This document shows, one piece after another, positions 14,449 through 33,370 of a stretch of 64,000 bases of DNA. The position numbers were made by a program, and so were the translations under genes. A model generated the notes under the pieces. That model searched no databases. It was not told where the DNA came from and saw nothing but the letters and a program-made list of their open reading frames with translations. Positions within the stretch are counted from its first letter, which is position 1. Each line of letters begins with the position of its first letter. This DNA comes from Nemopilema nomurai (taxonomy: Eukaryota > Cnidaria > Scyphozoa > Rhizostomeae > Rhizostomatidae), in contig ML133466.1 of NCBI GenBank assembly GCA_003864495.1, positions 661,864 through 725,863 on the forward strand, given 5' to 3'.

Positions 14449-14730
14449 GCTTCCTTACTTCCCCATTTCATTTTCACACCTTCCTCTTCCGTCCACATTG
14501 CCTTGTGTAACCTCCCCTTACCTTTCCTTTTATTTTTCTCCTTTTATCGCTCCCTCCCCTTCCTTTCTTTTCTCCCCTTTTATCCCTCCCTGTGTTCCAC
14601 CCCCTCCCTTTCTTTCTCTCTCCCCCCTTTATCTCTTCCTTCATCTCCCTTCTCTTTCTCCTTCCCATGTGTTCTGCATGTTCCTTTCTGTTTTTGTTCA
14701 TAATCTTTTTTCGCCCTCTCCCTTTGTCAG
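14449..14730 (+). repeat. Pyrimidine-rich (C/T) tract
   Basis: About 280 bases are dominated by runs of C and T on the plus strand with few purines, starting 170 bp after the GAS7 stop codon and therefore probably in its 3' UTR. The tract produces open but low-complexity Pro/Ser/Leu/Phe frames. It could form triplex DNA or bind pyrimidine-tract RNA-binding proteins in a transcript. Both are inferences from composition. Confidence 0.8.
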
Positions 14731-15502
14731 TAAACTGGGTTTAGATTCATAATGATACCCCCACTTGTTGCGTTGATGACGAGAAATGATCTTCTTCTCT
14801 TCATCGACTTTCGTACATTTTGATTAAGGCTCTGTGAATGTTGGTTTAATGCAACATAGGCGTATCTAACAGGCGTTAGAGGCAATCACAGTTTCTCTTC
14901 TAAAAATATGAACTTATTCACTTCTTTGTTTATATTGTAACGAAAACTGCAACGTAAGTGAATAATTTTGAAGCTTGAATTTAACAGATTTGATACGAAC
15001 ACAAATCCTTCATATTTTTATAACTTTATAGACTGTTGAGATTTTAAATTATATTTTTAGAATTGGTTGCTAGAGTTATTGATTTTTAGATCAATTTGTT
15101 TTATACTACTGTTAAACAGATGAAATACCAAATTTTCTTAAAATGTTTATCTTAAGTTCATTATCTCCCCATTGAAGTTTGCTTCTGCTAAATTCGATAT
15201 ATGCGCGCAGTTTAATGTATTTTCTGTAATTGAATCGTTTGTAGGACCCTACCTACTACTTTCATCGTTTTTTCTAAGCATCTATTGGAATTTAAGACAA
15301 GGCAAATACCGTCGTCATTCCTTTACGATATATGGAACAAAGTTCAGAGAAGGTCACAATCCTTAGTTCATAGGGAAGATCACAAAAAGAGAAAGTTGTT
15401 TGGCTGTTTGGACTTTTGATTATATGATTTCAACGCCTACTCATCCTGTTCATTAAATCTCAAGAAGATGACGAATTTAATCGATTGAACACTAAAATTG
15501 AT

Positions 15503-15510
15503 TGACGTCA
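15503..15510. promoter_or_regulatory. Consensus CRE octamer TGACGTCA
   Basis: A second perfect CRE core, 1.8 kb upstream of the Kir start codon in the intergenic region. Motif-only evidence. Confidence 0.35.
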
Positions 15511-15894
15511 TCAAGACTACCCATCAATAGCTATTTAGTTTATTTTGTTCCAATGTTGAGAAGAACCTATTTTAAGGTAACTATCCGGTTTTACACTACT
15601 TTGTAGAGCATCAAAAAGACAGAATAAAACTTCCATTGAACTTGATAGTTTTTTTCCCGCCCCTCTTCAGTAGAAATTTTAAATGAAAGTAATCCGAGCC
15701 CATATTTTGCGGTAGTACCAGTAAATGCCATTACTTGCCAAATTGAAACATTTTCCTATCCTGCTGGGCTTAGCCTTCCTGACCAATAATCCCTTACATA
15801 AGAAGTCAACATGACGGCTTTTGCCACTTACTGATAACACATTCCATATAATACCTTAAACATGCATTGCTTACTTGTAGCAACATAGAACATT

Positions 15895-15902
15895 TGACGT
15901 CA
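15895..15902. promoter_or_regulatory. Consensus CRE octamer TGACGTCA
   Basis: A third perfect CRE core, 1.4 kb upstream of the Kir start codon. Three identical octamers within 1.8 kb is more than expected, since one 8-mer is expected about once per 65 kb at even base composition. Confidence 0.35.
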
Positions 15903-17265
15903 TTCATGTCGTTAACTTTATGATTTTGTAGTTTCATTGCAAAGAATATCTTTATGTTGGTTTCAATTTTTTTTTCATATTTCTCCTTTTACCTTGCCAG
16001 CCTAAGTAACTGATAGGAGAAGGTCATCATCATGTTAGTTAAAAGAAGGTCCCGAGGAATGATGCTTGTGGTACATCGCCCTCACCTAAATTGTTACGGA
16101 ATTTGAAGATTTCCTCATACATTCATGAAAAGACTGTGAAAATTGCTCATCAAGCCAGCTGGACCGAAGAGGGATGTTGATATTGGGCGGAACCCAGCAT
16201 GTGTGCGAAAGCGTGATAAAGACACGACAATCAGGCGAATAAAGTTTTGTTATCATACCAGTTTCAATGCAATCAATTCCCATCAAATCTAGTTTATGAT
16301 TTTTTTAAAGGATGTTACTAACCTCCACTCACAGTTCGAAAGACTTCGTGCAACCAAGATTCTTCAAGGGCTTTCCAGTCTCCCGACTGCTTCAATTTGT
16401 TCTACAAAGAATTCATATGTCGGCGCCCTTAGGCCCAGCATGACAAAGAGTTCACAATGAATACTGTGATAATTTGCAGTCTGAATTAAGAAGTAATTGA
16501 GTATTCAAACAGTAACAAACAGTATTTTTCCTTTATTTTTGTCGTTTTATGGAATCCACCTTGCATATCTAGTTGATTACACGTACCTGAAGAGCTTTGG
16601 TTTCTGTGCAAGCTTGCGCATTTTGCTTACGAAAAGGCCAGTTTTGCACAGTCATATTACGTATAAGGTGTATGCATATGTAACACTTTAAGGCGCTTTG
16701 AGGTATTCGTTCAAGCGATGACGAACGGTAGCTCTGTGATTTTTGGAAAGGCAGCAAAACACACAAATGTCAAAAAAATTTTATTATGCTTCTTAGCTAG
16801 TCTCTTTCCCAAAATCATACGTCGCTTTTCTTGACTGGCTTTTTCTGCTACCCTGATTTTTAAGCAGCTATGTAGAAACTGGTGAGCCAAATAGGTCATG
16901 CCCCCATCCCCAGTTTATGCCTAACCATCCAATATGCCCCTTCTAAATCTAGAGATAGGAGTGTTCGTGTAATCCTTTTTTATCCGGCCTCCCACTTTTC
17001 AGGTGTTATCTACGTCTGTGTTTATTGGTGCTTATCGCAGACTGCATGTAGAGTTTAGTGTCAGGTCATCGTGTTGATTCTAGCATGCTGTTTTTACAAA
17101 GCTCTTCAGCTTATTCGCATCATATCATTAATTGGATTAGGCGATCAGACAATTGGGTGATGATATAAAACAGGTGATTTTATAGAGTGGATTGTGCTGT
17201 TTTGGGCAATTTTATACTAGCCTCGTGTCAGATTCGTTGTTCGTGAGTTTTCACTTTCACTACAA

Positions 17266-18564
17266 ATGCAGATGATGGATTTTCAAGAGGGCGGAAGAAG
17301 ATATCGCCTTCGCGCAATGTCAGCCATCGAAGAGGGCATGTCGCAGAAAACTCCTTCATTTCGAAGGCATCATAGCCATGGCACATTTCCAAGAGGGAAG
17401 AAAAATGTTGAAATTTGTGGAGACGGCTATGAGAAAGTGGATCCTGAAATGGTTTTTCAGGAGAAGCCAACAGACAAACTTCCGATCAAACCGACACGAC
17501 GACGCCTAGTAGAGAAAAATGGGCAAAGGAATGTACGCTCGAAGCATATCCCCAGGACAAGATACGTGCAGGATATGTTTACAACGGTTCTAGATGCGAG
17601 GTGGAAATGGATGATGTTTCTTTTCATTCTGAGCTATTTGTCTACCTGGACACTGTTTGCAACGCTATGGTGGGTTATTTTCGAAATCAGAGAGAGTACG
17701 AAATGCATAACTGGAGTTCAGCACTGGACTGCAGCATTTTTGTATTCGATTGAAACCCAACAGACCATTGGGTATGGAACTAGAGCCATACAGGATAACT
17801 GTCCTGAGGCCACCTTACTTTTGATCGTACAAACCATCGTAGGCATGGCCGTGGATGCAGTCTTACTAGGTCTTGTCTTCGCGAAGATGGCAAGACCAAA
17901 CAAAAGGTCAAGCACGATCCTGTTTTCTGAAAACGCAGCGATCAGCAAACGCGATGGCAATTTTTGCCTTATGTTCCAAGTGGCTGATGTTCGTAAAAGG
18001 CAGTTGCCCGAAGCTCACATACGAGCCTATTTGTATCGGTCTCTCAAGACTCAAGAAGGCCGAGTTATACCATTTTATCACGAGAGCCTGCAGATAGGTC
18101 ATGACCATAATAAGTATGACCCAGATGTAACCCCAGACAGGCTTTTCCTTCTTTTTCCTGTCACAGTTATTCACATTATTGACGAAAGAAGCCCATTTTA
18201 TAATATTGGCCCAGAGGAACTGAAAAATTCTGATTGGGAAATAATAATATTAATGGAAGGAATTGTTGAGGCAACAGGATGTACTGTACAAGCTAGAACA
18301 TCATACCTCGGTGATGAAATTTTATGGGGAAACGATTTTGTTGATGTCTTTGAGCCTCAAGATTGGTCAGATGATGAAGGATATCGATATGATCTTTTTA
18401 AGATGAATGTCTTGTCTCCAACTGCTACACCAAGGTGTAGCCCCAAAGAGTTCCAGGCTTCAAGACAACTTGACAGTGTTAAAGAGTCTCAGGCAGATAA
18501 AGACAAGGAGCAACCAAATTTAGACAGGCAAGTTTCTGTGGGCTTAACCATTGGAAGTCTGTGA
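17266..18564 (+). CDS. KCNJ-like: Inward-rectifier potassium channel (Kir family), intronless
   Basis: One uninterrupted exon encodes 432 residues, the usual Kir length. A basic N-terminus and slide helix (about 98-113) lead into M1 (about 115-138). The pore region has cysteines 147 and 179, the conserved extracellular disulfide pair, and the potassium selectivity filter TIGYG (167-171). M2 spans about 182-208. D197 in M2 matches the aspartate behind strong inward rectification, and E249 and E331 match the cytoplasmic-pore acidic residues that bind polyamines and magnesium. PNKR (211-214) is the PIP2-binding segment. Family knowledge therefore predicts a strongly rectifying tetrameric plasma-membrane channel that sets resting potential. 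Q166 just before the filter is unusual (Thr in Kir2.1, Val in some others). The C-terminus lacks the usual class I PDZ pattern. The start is the first ATG; two more follow at codons 3 and 4. Confidence 0.97.
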   Translation: MQMMDFQEGGRRYRLRAMSAIEEGMSQKTPSFRRHHSHGTFPRGKKNVEICGDGYEKVDPEMVFQEKPTDKLPIKPTRRRLVEKNGQRNVRSKHIPRTRYVQDMFTTVLDARWKWMMFLFILSYLSTWTLFATLWWVIFEIRESTKCITGVQHWTAAFLYSIETQQTIGYGTRAIQDNCPEATLLLIVQTIVGMAVDAVLLGLVFAKMARPNKRSSTILFSENAAISKRDGNFCLMFQVADVRKRQLPEAHIRAYLYRSLKTQEGRVIPFYHESLQIGHDHNKYDPDVTPDRLFLLFPVTVIHIIDERSPFYNIGPEELKNSDWEIIILMEGIVEATGCTVQARTSYLGDEILWGNDFVDVFEPQDWSDDEGYRYDLFKMNVLSPTATPRCSPKEFQASRQLDSVKESQADKDKEQPNLDRQVSVGLTIGSL

Positions 18565-19528
18565 TAAAGAATATTTTTTTACCTTGTATTTAAAATGAAG
18601 AAGAAAGAGAAGTTATGTAATTGTTATCATAGTTGAAAGTCAATTGGTTCACTAGTAAAGATTAATTTTTTAATATTTTAACCAGCATGTATTACATGAA
18701 GTTATTTTAGCTGTGTTTCTCATTCAAAGATCTGCAGCTACATTTATTTATTATTTTATTAATTATTTATAATTTATATAGTCTTTATTGTTAAATCGAA
18801 TCATTTAGAAATAGGCAATCAGCTGATTGAAATCCAGATCATGTTGTGATGCAGTATTGACCCTTCTGTATATGTTACCTTAAATTAGATCCTTAAAGAT
18901 TGATTTAAAAGATTTTTGCTAGGTGTCCTGATTAGATTATGTTGTAAATTGGATCTTTTTCAGCTAATTTTTTTGATTTTCACATAAATTGCCTGGCTTG
19001 ACACAAGGTCTGTGGAGAGAACAATTTAGTAGTTGAGCAAAGGCTTTTCTATTACGTCTGCACCTCTAACCACTATTTTCTTAAATATTTTATGTAAAGA
19101 TATTTTCTACAAGAAACACAGCTAAGCAGCATCCCAAGTGATTGCGATTTAGTCATTGCCACTGTTCTCCACAATTTTAATTTATGTAAAATTTCCTTCT
19201 GTGATTTATTCTGATATTTAATATTTTTAATCAAAGTTGTTCGAAAATTTTTGTTCTGTCATTTTGTTTTCTTCTGAATGCCTTTGAGGTATTGTCTTGA
19301 AATTACTTGACCGTTTGACCATATTTTAACTGCTGGTTAACTGCTGCCTATATTCAAACTTAATCACAGATTTTGTATGCTTTTGTTTCTACCTTAAAAG
19401 CTCAAATTTTTCTTGGAGTTGTGTTCCAGTGAGCTATCTTTAAGCAAGTACAAATCAGAAATTAAATAATACAAAAATCTGTTTATCACACATATTCTTT
19501 TCGCATAATTGTTTGGTTTATACATACA

Positions 19529-19534
19529 AATAAA
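19529..19534 (+). terminator. Candidate polyadenylation signal AATAAA for the Kir gene
   Basis: A canonical hexamer in AT-rich DNA about 965 bp after the Kir stop codon, so a 3' UTR of about 1 kb is plausible. Another AATAAA at about 19864 borders the MITE and is an alternative. Confidence 0.35.
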
Positions 19535-19873
19535 AATTTCTCTTAAATGGCTCATTTATACTTCTTGGCTGGCTTAGTAACATATTTTAGTGTAAGTATA
19601 AAAGTTCTAGGCGGTAAGAAAGTATCAGGGCTATTTCAAGGTTTGTTATTCATTCAGTATATATGAGGCCTGTATTATTGTAGTGGCATAACTGTTTACT
19701 GTCAGTGGACAAGTTGCTACACATTCATGTAAATGAATCAAAGGATTTTCCAAAGATTTTAAGAGAGCTGCAGAAGGTTAGCAAATTTGACATTGTGGTA
19801 ATAGGAAGAAATGTCTGGAGGAAACTTTCGTTACTTCTCAGATTTCTGTTTTTGATTGTTAGCAATAAATGGG

Positions 19874-20101
19874 CAGTGGCAGTTTTAGGGATTGCGGGGC
19901 CCTGAGCCTAAATCATCTGCGGGGCCTTGTTTTAAATGTTTTCTTTAGTTAAGATCATTCTTCAAGTTTTTACTTCCGTTAAAATTGTTATGCCCCAAGA
20001 TGGGGCCTTTTCCATTTTTCCTCAGGTGTGGGGCCCCTTCTGGCTTACCGAAGGAGCGGACCTGGGGCCACTGCCCCCTTGGCCCCCTAAGACCTCCACT
20101 G
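19874..20101. mobile_element. Non-autonomous hAT-like MITE, 228 bp
   Basis: The element begins CAGTGG and ends CCACTG, with about 20-bp imperfect terminal inverted repeats extending through TTAGGG-type sequence into GGGGCC-rich DNA. It is flanked on both sides by AAATGGG (19867-19873 and 20102-20108), a 7-bp direct repeat expected from a target-site duplication of the hAT type (normally 8 bp). The interior is strikingly GC-rich compared with its surroundings, with several GGGGCC runs, and encodes no transposase. Mobilisation would need a hAT transposase from elsewhere in the genome. Confidence 0.75.
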
Positions 20102-20239
20102 AAATGGGTCAAAAACCTTTCGCAGAATATAGAATAAACAGGGTCAGTCTCTGCTAGCATCTCTTGTTATTTTCCGACTCAGCAACCACAGGGTTATTAT
20201 AAGCTGATTTATTCAAAGCTCGCCATGCCTCATTCATTC

Positions 20240-20274
20240 TTTGTGTCGCTTTGTGTCGCTTTGTTTCGCTTTGT
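20240..20274. repeat. Short decamer tandem repeat, unit TTTGTGTCGC
   Basis: Three to four head-to-tail copies of a 10-bp unit, with the last copy changed to TTTGTTTCGC. A small slippage repeat with no visible function. Confidence 0.7.
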
Positions 20275-21366
20275 TTTTAAGCATTTGTTCTGCAAAGTTT
20301 TCTCAGTCATTCTGATTTATAAAAAAAAAACGATTTGTTGCTGGGCGCGATGGCGAGGCTAATCAAAACAGTTCCAAGTTACATTGCAATTCTTTTAAAT
20401 TTAGACATTTTATCCTGTTTTTAATGACTTATATGTATTGTTAAATAATATAACGTTTGAAAACTAGCTAGGGACCTAGAAAAGTTTTTGAACATGTATG
20501 GGCAATTTTAACTCTCTTCATTTAGCCGTACATAAATAGTTTAAATGGATACGCAAAGAGAGAGCGTCGGGAACAAAGTTACAGTTGACCAGAGGTGGAC
20601 TAATTCCGCCTTCCACAAGAGGACAAGAAGGGTCGTCTGTTGCTGAAAAGGAGCCTCAGTTGCAATAGACTGGAAGAGACATAGACTGTATACCATCAAA
20701 AGTAATACACGGAAAGAGAAACAATTTATTACTTAAAAGGTGAAGTCTGAAACTGAATAAACACGTCCAAATACAGAGGGTTGATATTATGGAATATGTT
20801 AGACTCAAAATCGAAAAGTGCTTAAAATCTATTAAATTTTCTGTGTTAAAATGTTGGATAAGAAATTGTAAAGCAATCGAAATAATGTATGAAAATTATC
20901 TATGGCTAGATAATTTCTGAAAAAATTATCTTGAGGATAAATTCTTATTAAAGTGGACTTATATTATTGTAAAGGACGAAAGCCAAGACAGGAAAGTGTA
21001 CATATACTTTCGTTTTGTTTGTTGACATTTTTGTTTCGAAACATATTTCCTTGTTGCATTGCACATCCAGCACGTCTTCCTGTTGCTCTCTTTTTCAAAG
21101 CTTAAACTTAGCAATCAATAATTCTCACATTTGACAATAGATTCAATTAAAGGACATAAAACTGTCATTTAGACACCGTAAATCAATATCATTGACACAA
21201 TTTTCAATGTTGTGATGAGTTCTGCGGGCAAAGCTCGGGTATTACGTCACGATGCAAAGAGATTTGGGAGCGAGGTTCCCAATGATCACAGAAACGCGAT
21301 CGTAGGATGAGGGCGAATCATACACTGTGAAAGTAACTTCATTTGTGCAGTCGAAAGAAAACAGAA

Positions 21367-29359
<7,993 letters not shown>

Positions 29360-29976
29360 GGGGCTGCCCTGGCTGGAGTAAAGGTGATTTTGTCGATACT
29401 GAACAAGCACAATAGCATATAAAATGTAACTTTGTCTAATACATGTTGTATGCAGGGTAGTGCATCATTTCCTGGTAATTCTGCTATCTGTCATATTCGG
29501 TTTGTTTATGTGGCCTAAGGTATCAATAGACTGGGCCTAAAATTAATTGAACCACAATAGTCACATGCTCTTAAGTTTTGTCTACTTAGTTTGGAAATTC
29601 TGCTACTATTATCACGTTCAATATAATAGTCATTAGAATTCATCCGCTTTTTGGTTTATCATTGTCAATAGTTATAGTGGCTGGATTTGATTTATGTACG
29701 CAGCGTTTTCGAACTGTTGTCGTTTTTCCACTCTGGATACCTCAAGCTCTTCAGCCATCTTGTATCGGCAATGGCGACTCTATCGACACACTAGTGGGAT
29801 TTGACTTCAGGAGGAGGGGACCTTTCGAAAGGGGGATAGGGGTATGAACATAACCAGAAGTGCAATAGGCTCTTTGCAGCTGGGGGTCACGTGCCTAGAT
29901 ACCGCATGGCAACGATAAAGGCCTTAGCACTGTATCAACTTTCTATCTTAAGAGTAGAGAAGTAACGAAAAAATCA

Positions 29977-29982
29977 AATAAA
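29977..29982 (+). terminator. Candidate polyadenylation signal AATAAA for GRB2
   Basis: A canonical hexamer 618 bp after the GRB2 stop codon, giving a plausible 3' UTR length. Motif-only evidence. Confidence 0.35.
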
Positions 29983-30398
29983 GGACAAATTTTGGGTTAA
30001 TTGTGTTGTCTGCTATTGTAAGCATCAGGTAGCGCCCCTCAACTCGTGGAAGCCCACTAAGGAACTTGAAAATTGTTCCATTTACCGTACCTAAGGCTAC
30101 GTACTATTTTATGAAATGTGGGTATTTGGCTGTGTTGTGGTAAAATTCAAGATGTTTTCTCTGGCATGTACATATGGAAGTGCGCTTTAATGCGCAAATT
30201 AATTTGTAATGAAGGAATTAAGGCTTTTCCCCGGGGTGGGGACCGATTCCACTAATTTTTTTAATGATACAAAAGTGGATAGCCTTTTCAACGTGAAATA
30301 GAGATAATGAAACGACCAAATACAGAGGTATATTGCTTTACTTTTTTATTTCAAGACCCCATTGGTTGACGATGGCAAAGGAAGGGGCTGTAATAGTG

Positions 30399-30681
30399 AG
30401 CATAGGGCTCAAAACCTGATTGGCTGAGAGTATGTGAATTGTGAGCGAACAAGAATAATTAAAATTTGAGTTTTCTTGTTAATCTGTTGTTTCGACTGTT
30501 AAATCATTCATTACAATCTCCTTCAATATAAATTTTTTTAACGGAGGATGGTAAAAATGCCCGAATTTTCTCTTTGGCCTAAGTTTGTCTACACTTTCCG
30601 GGACCGTGATTGGCTTAGCGGCGAGAGAGACCACGTGACTTAGCGCAAGCTCTCAGCCAATCAAGATTTGAGCCCTATGCT
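30399..30681. mobile_element. Inverted-repeat (MITE/foldback-like) element with CCAAT motifs
   Basis: A 32-bp arm at 30399-30430 starting AGCATAGGGCTC is repeated in inverse orientation at 30650-30681, with about three differences and a spacer of about 220 bp. Four CCAAT/ATTGG motifs and a CACGTG E-box fall within 30360-30665, partly inside the arms. Outer ends and target duplication are unclear, so the full element may be larger. A MITE is the likeliest reading; a regulatory element made from one is possible. Confidence 0.6.
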
Positions 30682-31819
30682 GTAAAAGTGGGGGCAATGC
30701 AATTATACCCGTATAATCTACGTTTTGTATATTTTGGCAGTCAGGCAGAAATGCAGTGGCTTCGTTGAGCACTGTTTCAGTGCTTTGGTTCTAAATGGTC
30801 CCAAGCTAAATAGCTTTGGATATCAACATGCAACAGTGAAACCAATACGCCTAACAATGGTCAAGATCTGTGCTTGTCGTCTAGCGACGTTAGAGGTGGA
30901 CATTTAATGGTGTTCTTTATCAATTATGGTTTGTCTGCAACCACTGTGGCGTACCTCAGTGGCGTGGCAACAGAAGATACCTTTTCTCGCCTAGAAAGCC
31001 AGACGGATTGATAACAAAATACATTGATATATCACAAAGGCGAGTTTGTTTCTAGATAATCAAAGAAATTAAATGGGCAGTTCACGAGTGCAATGTAAAC
31101 ATCTTAACAAATGCAAATATTCGGAAACATTGGAAGCGACAAAATGTTCCAGTCGATTTGGGGGAGGGAGGGTGGGGTCGCTACAAGGGGGATTTGAGTT
31201 CGGTATTCGTTGGTATCTAAGAGCAGATGGTGTTCTCCTTTTGTTCTAACGCTATGCTTCTTAGTTTTGATGTAAAACAAAACATTAAATGCGGTTTTTG
31301 TTTTATCAGTCCTGTTCAGCAGAATCTCCTTTATTTTCGTAAATATTTTGAATTGAGTATTTGAATTTGAAATGACTGGAATATTTTGATTTGAAGTAAG
31401 TTGAAAGGTCGATAGGGATGAGGGCCAATCGAGGGACATTAGAAGGGTTTACTGAGCTGAGTCGATAGGAGCATAGTGGGAATACTCTGTGTTCGACCTA
31501 TTGTCTTTCGCAATTCGCTTGTCAAGTCACATTCTAATATAATGTATGTAAACCAAATTTGCAGAGCATAGCAGGTGAATTTTTCTAAACAATGTTGCTC
31601 GACAATTAGACTACCTGTTCTCATTTTCAATTGGCCGATTTCTACAAACAAAATTGTTCTATTTGATCATCATATCAACAAACTGCTACCAAAGGTTTTC
31701 TATTGAATTTTATTTCTCAATATTCAATAAGTGTTTATGCAATGTTTAGCACATCGAGATTTTCTTAACTTCGGGTCTTTGTATGCAGCTGGAAATATAG
31801 GCAGCCAGAATAATTGAAA

Positions 31820-31825
31820 TTTATT
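31820..31825 (-). terminator. Candidate polyadenylation signal (AATAAA on minus) for EMRE
   Basis: TTTATT on the plus strand lies about 235 bp beyond the EMRE stop codon in its direction of transcription. Motif-only evidence. Confidence 0.35.
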
Positions 31826-32060
31826 GGACTGCACGATGGTATTCGATTATCTTCCAGTCGACAAAGTTATTAATCTAATTGTAGTAAATTACTTGAGTTG
31901 TCAACCATATAGTTATTCAAATTCGATGAAAAGGAAAACGGAGAGACAGTGTAATGAGTGATTACGAATTTCCTTCCTTTGTTTAACCAGAACTCATTTG
32001 AAATTATTAGAATTCTTTTAAACAACATGCCGTCCAAATTGAGTCGCACAGAATACAATT

Positions 32061-32360
32061 CTAGTCATCGTCTGGTGAAAATATGTCGTATTCATGTAAT
32101 AATTCTGCTCCAGTGCTTGATAAATAGCCTCCAAGCATCACAAATGGTACAACCACTGAAAACACTTTCACCAAGCCAAGCCTCTTACCGTCAGGCTTCG
32201 GTGAAATCTTTCCAGATCTCAGGTGAATGCCAGCTTTGGTCGGTCCCATTTTGCCATCAATGTTCATAAAGTTGGCGATGCCATTAACAGAAGTCTGCAT
32301 CTGCTTTTTCTGTTTAGCTGCAGCCCACCAGAGTTGTTTTGAAATAGCTACCAGGGCCAT
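32061..32360 (-). CDS. SMDT1: EMRE, essential regulator of the mitochondrial calcium uniporter
   Basis: A single exon encodes 99 residues, close to human EMRE (107). The ATG at 32360 sits in an ideal ACCATGG context. The open frame continues upstream only to a TTG, so I reject the longer 130-residue reading. The first 20 or so residues are basic and hydrophobic with no acidic residue, as in a mitochondrial targeting sequence. The core has the conserved PKP (54-56), one membrane span (about 62-82) containing VFSVVVPF with small residues after it, and an acidic end DIFSPDDD. In animals EMRE spans the inner membrane, binds the MCU pore subunit to make it conduct calcium, and holds the MICU gatekeepers through its acidic tail in the intermembrane space. 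All these parts are present, so the protein should be functional. It is transcribed towards GRB2 and away from the LMF gene. Confidence 0.93.
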   Translation of the reverse strand: MALVAISKQLWWAAAKQKKQMQTSVNGIANFMNIDGKMGPTKAGIHLRSGKISPKPDGKRLGLVKVFSVVVPFVMLGGYLSSTGAELLHEYDIFSPDDD

Positions 32361-33370
32361 GGTGCTCACTCCCTTTGAAAACAACAAAGTCCTGAATATT
32401 TCTCTTGGCCGTTGTAGCACGAAGTGATCACAAAGCTTGTATGCTTTAGCCAATCCAACCTGCTAGCAAACTACAATTCATCGCAACGAAATGCTGAAAG
32501 TATGCGATAATGTGTAGCTCTTTCTTCCACACGTGAAAATGTTCTACACCCTTTCCCGTTGTTGTGATGTTTAATCAATCGTGTATTGTACTCACAGTTC
32601 CCTGTGTTAAGCGCGGTTGTAACCAGGCGACACGCCACGCCATCGTTGGTTGTCACGTAATATTCGAACAGGTTGGCAGATGGCATCAGTTTTGATTTTT
32701 CCAATAATACCTTATTTTAAAAGTCCAGATTGATCAAAGTTTTTGGTTTTGTGCATGTGTCTGGTACACGTTTAAGGACAGAATTCGAAGTTTTAGGTTT
32801 TAAATCAAAGCTCCCAACTCCCAACAACGCAAAAAGATTAATATCATAAGATCAATAAGCTTATATTAATCTGCATAAATGTTTTCATATTTTCAATTCA
32901 ATCTTTTAACAGCATTAACGTAGAATTTGAAAAGGAAAATGGTCTCCAACTGTCAATGTTTACAAATTTCGTATTCTAAAACTGTATACAGTCTAGAATA
33001 TTGGTGACTTTAGACTTTGATTGCTTTCCCTTCGGATGAACCTGTGCAGAATTTCGTAAGTTTTCTTCTCGCTCTTGAAAGGTTTCCCTAGAAATGAAGA
33101 ACAACTGCCAGCTATTGCAGTTCTGAGGAATGATGCCGCCTGTTGTGTAATTGACTCAGACCTAAACTCAGAACAATACCAGAAACAAAGGATACAAGCA
33201 TGTTATGTTAGTTATCTATTTTTTCACATTGTGCATTTCAATAGGCTGGACTTTTTAAAAGGAACTCACAGTCAAGTATGAAGTTTTTTAGAATACCACT
33301 AAGCCCTTCGCAAAGCATATGTATTCAAGGAACAAGCATTATCGAAGAAAATTTACAAGTTTTTCAAAAA

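Larger units (their letters stand above)
14283..17265. other. Intergenic: GAS7 3' UTR and 5' flank of the Kir gene
   Basis: Apart from the pyrimidine tract and the CRE octamers, no gene is recognised. A possible GAS7 polyadenylation hexamer (AATAAA) lies near 15622. No TATA box or clear first exon is seen before the Kir start codon at 17266. Untranslated Kir exons could lie here unseen. Confidence 0.5.
18565..21366. other. Intergenic: Kir 3' region and GRB2 promoter side
   Basis: This stretch holds the AT-rich Kir 3' region, a hAT-like MITE (19874-20101), a short tandem repeat (20240-20274) and the 5' flank of GRB2. A CRE-like TTACGTCA at about 21242 lies 120 bp before the GRB2 start codon, and no TATA box is obvious. 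A 33-codon ATG ORF at 20545-20646 has no recognisable features. Confidence 0.5.
29360..32060. other. Intergenic region between GRB2 and EMRE 3' ends
   Basis: GRB2 and EMRE converge here, so both 3' UTRs are expected. Otherwise I see only an inverted-repeat element (30399-30681) and AT-rich unique sequence. Short ORFs on both strands have no recognisable protein features. Confidence 0.5.

Noticed and set aside
14440..14752. Pro/Ser/Phe-rich and Lys/Arg/Gly-rich ORFs on both strands
   Set aside because: Low-complexity translations of a pyrimidine tract, with no conserved domain and no initiation context.
16086..16286. Minus-strand 66-codon ORF upstream of the Kir gene
   Set aside because: No recognised domain, no splice or promoter context, and a length expected by chance.
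32361..32453. An N-terminal extension of EMRE to 130 residues
   Set aside because: The extension would start at TTG. The ATG at 32360 has an ideal initiation context and gives the family's usual length.
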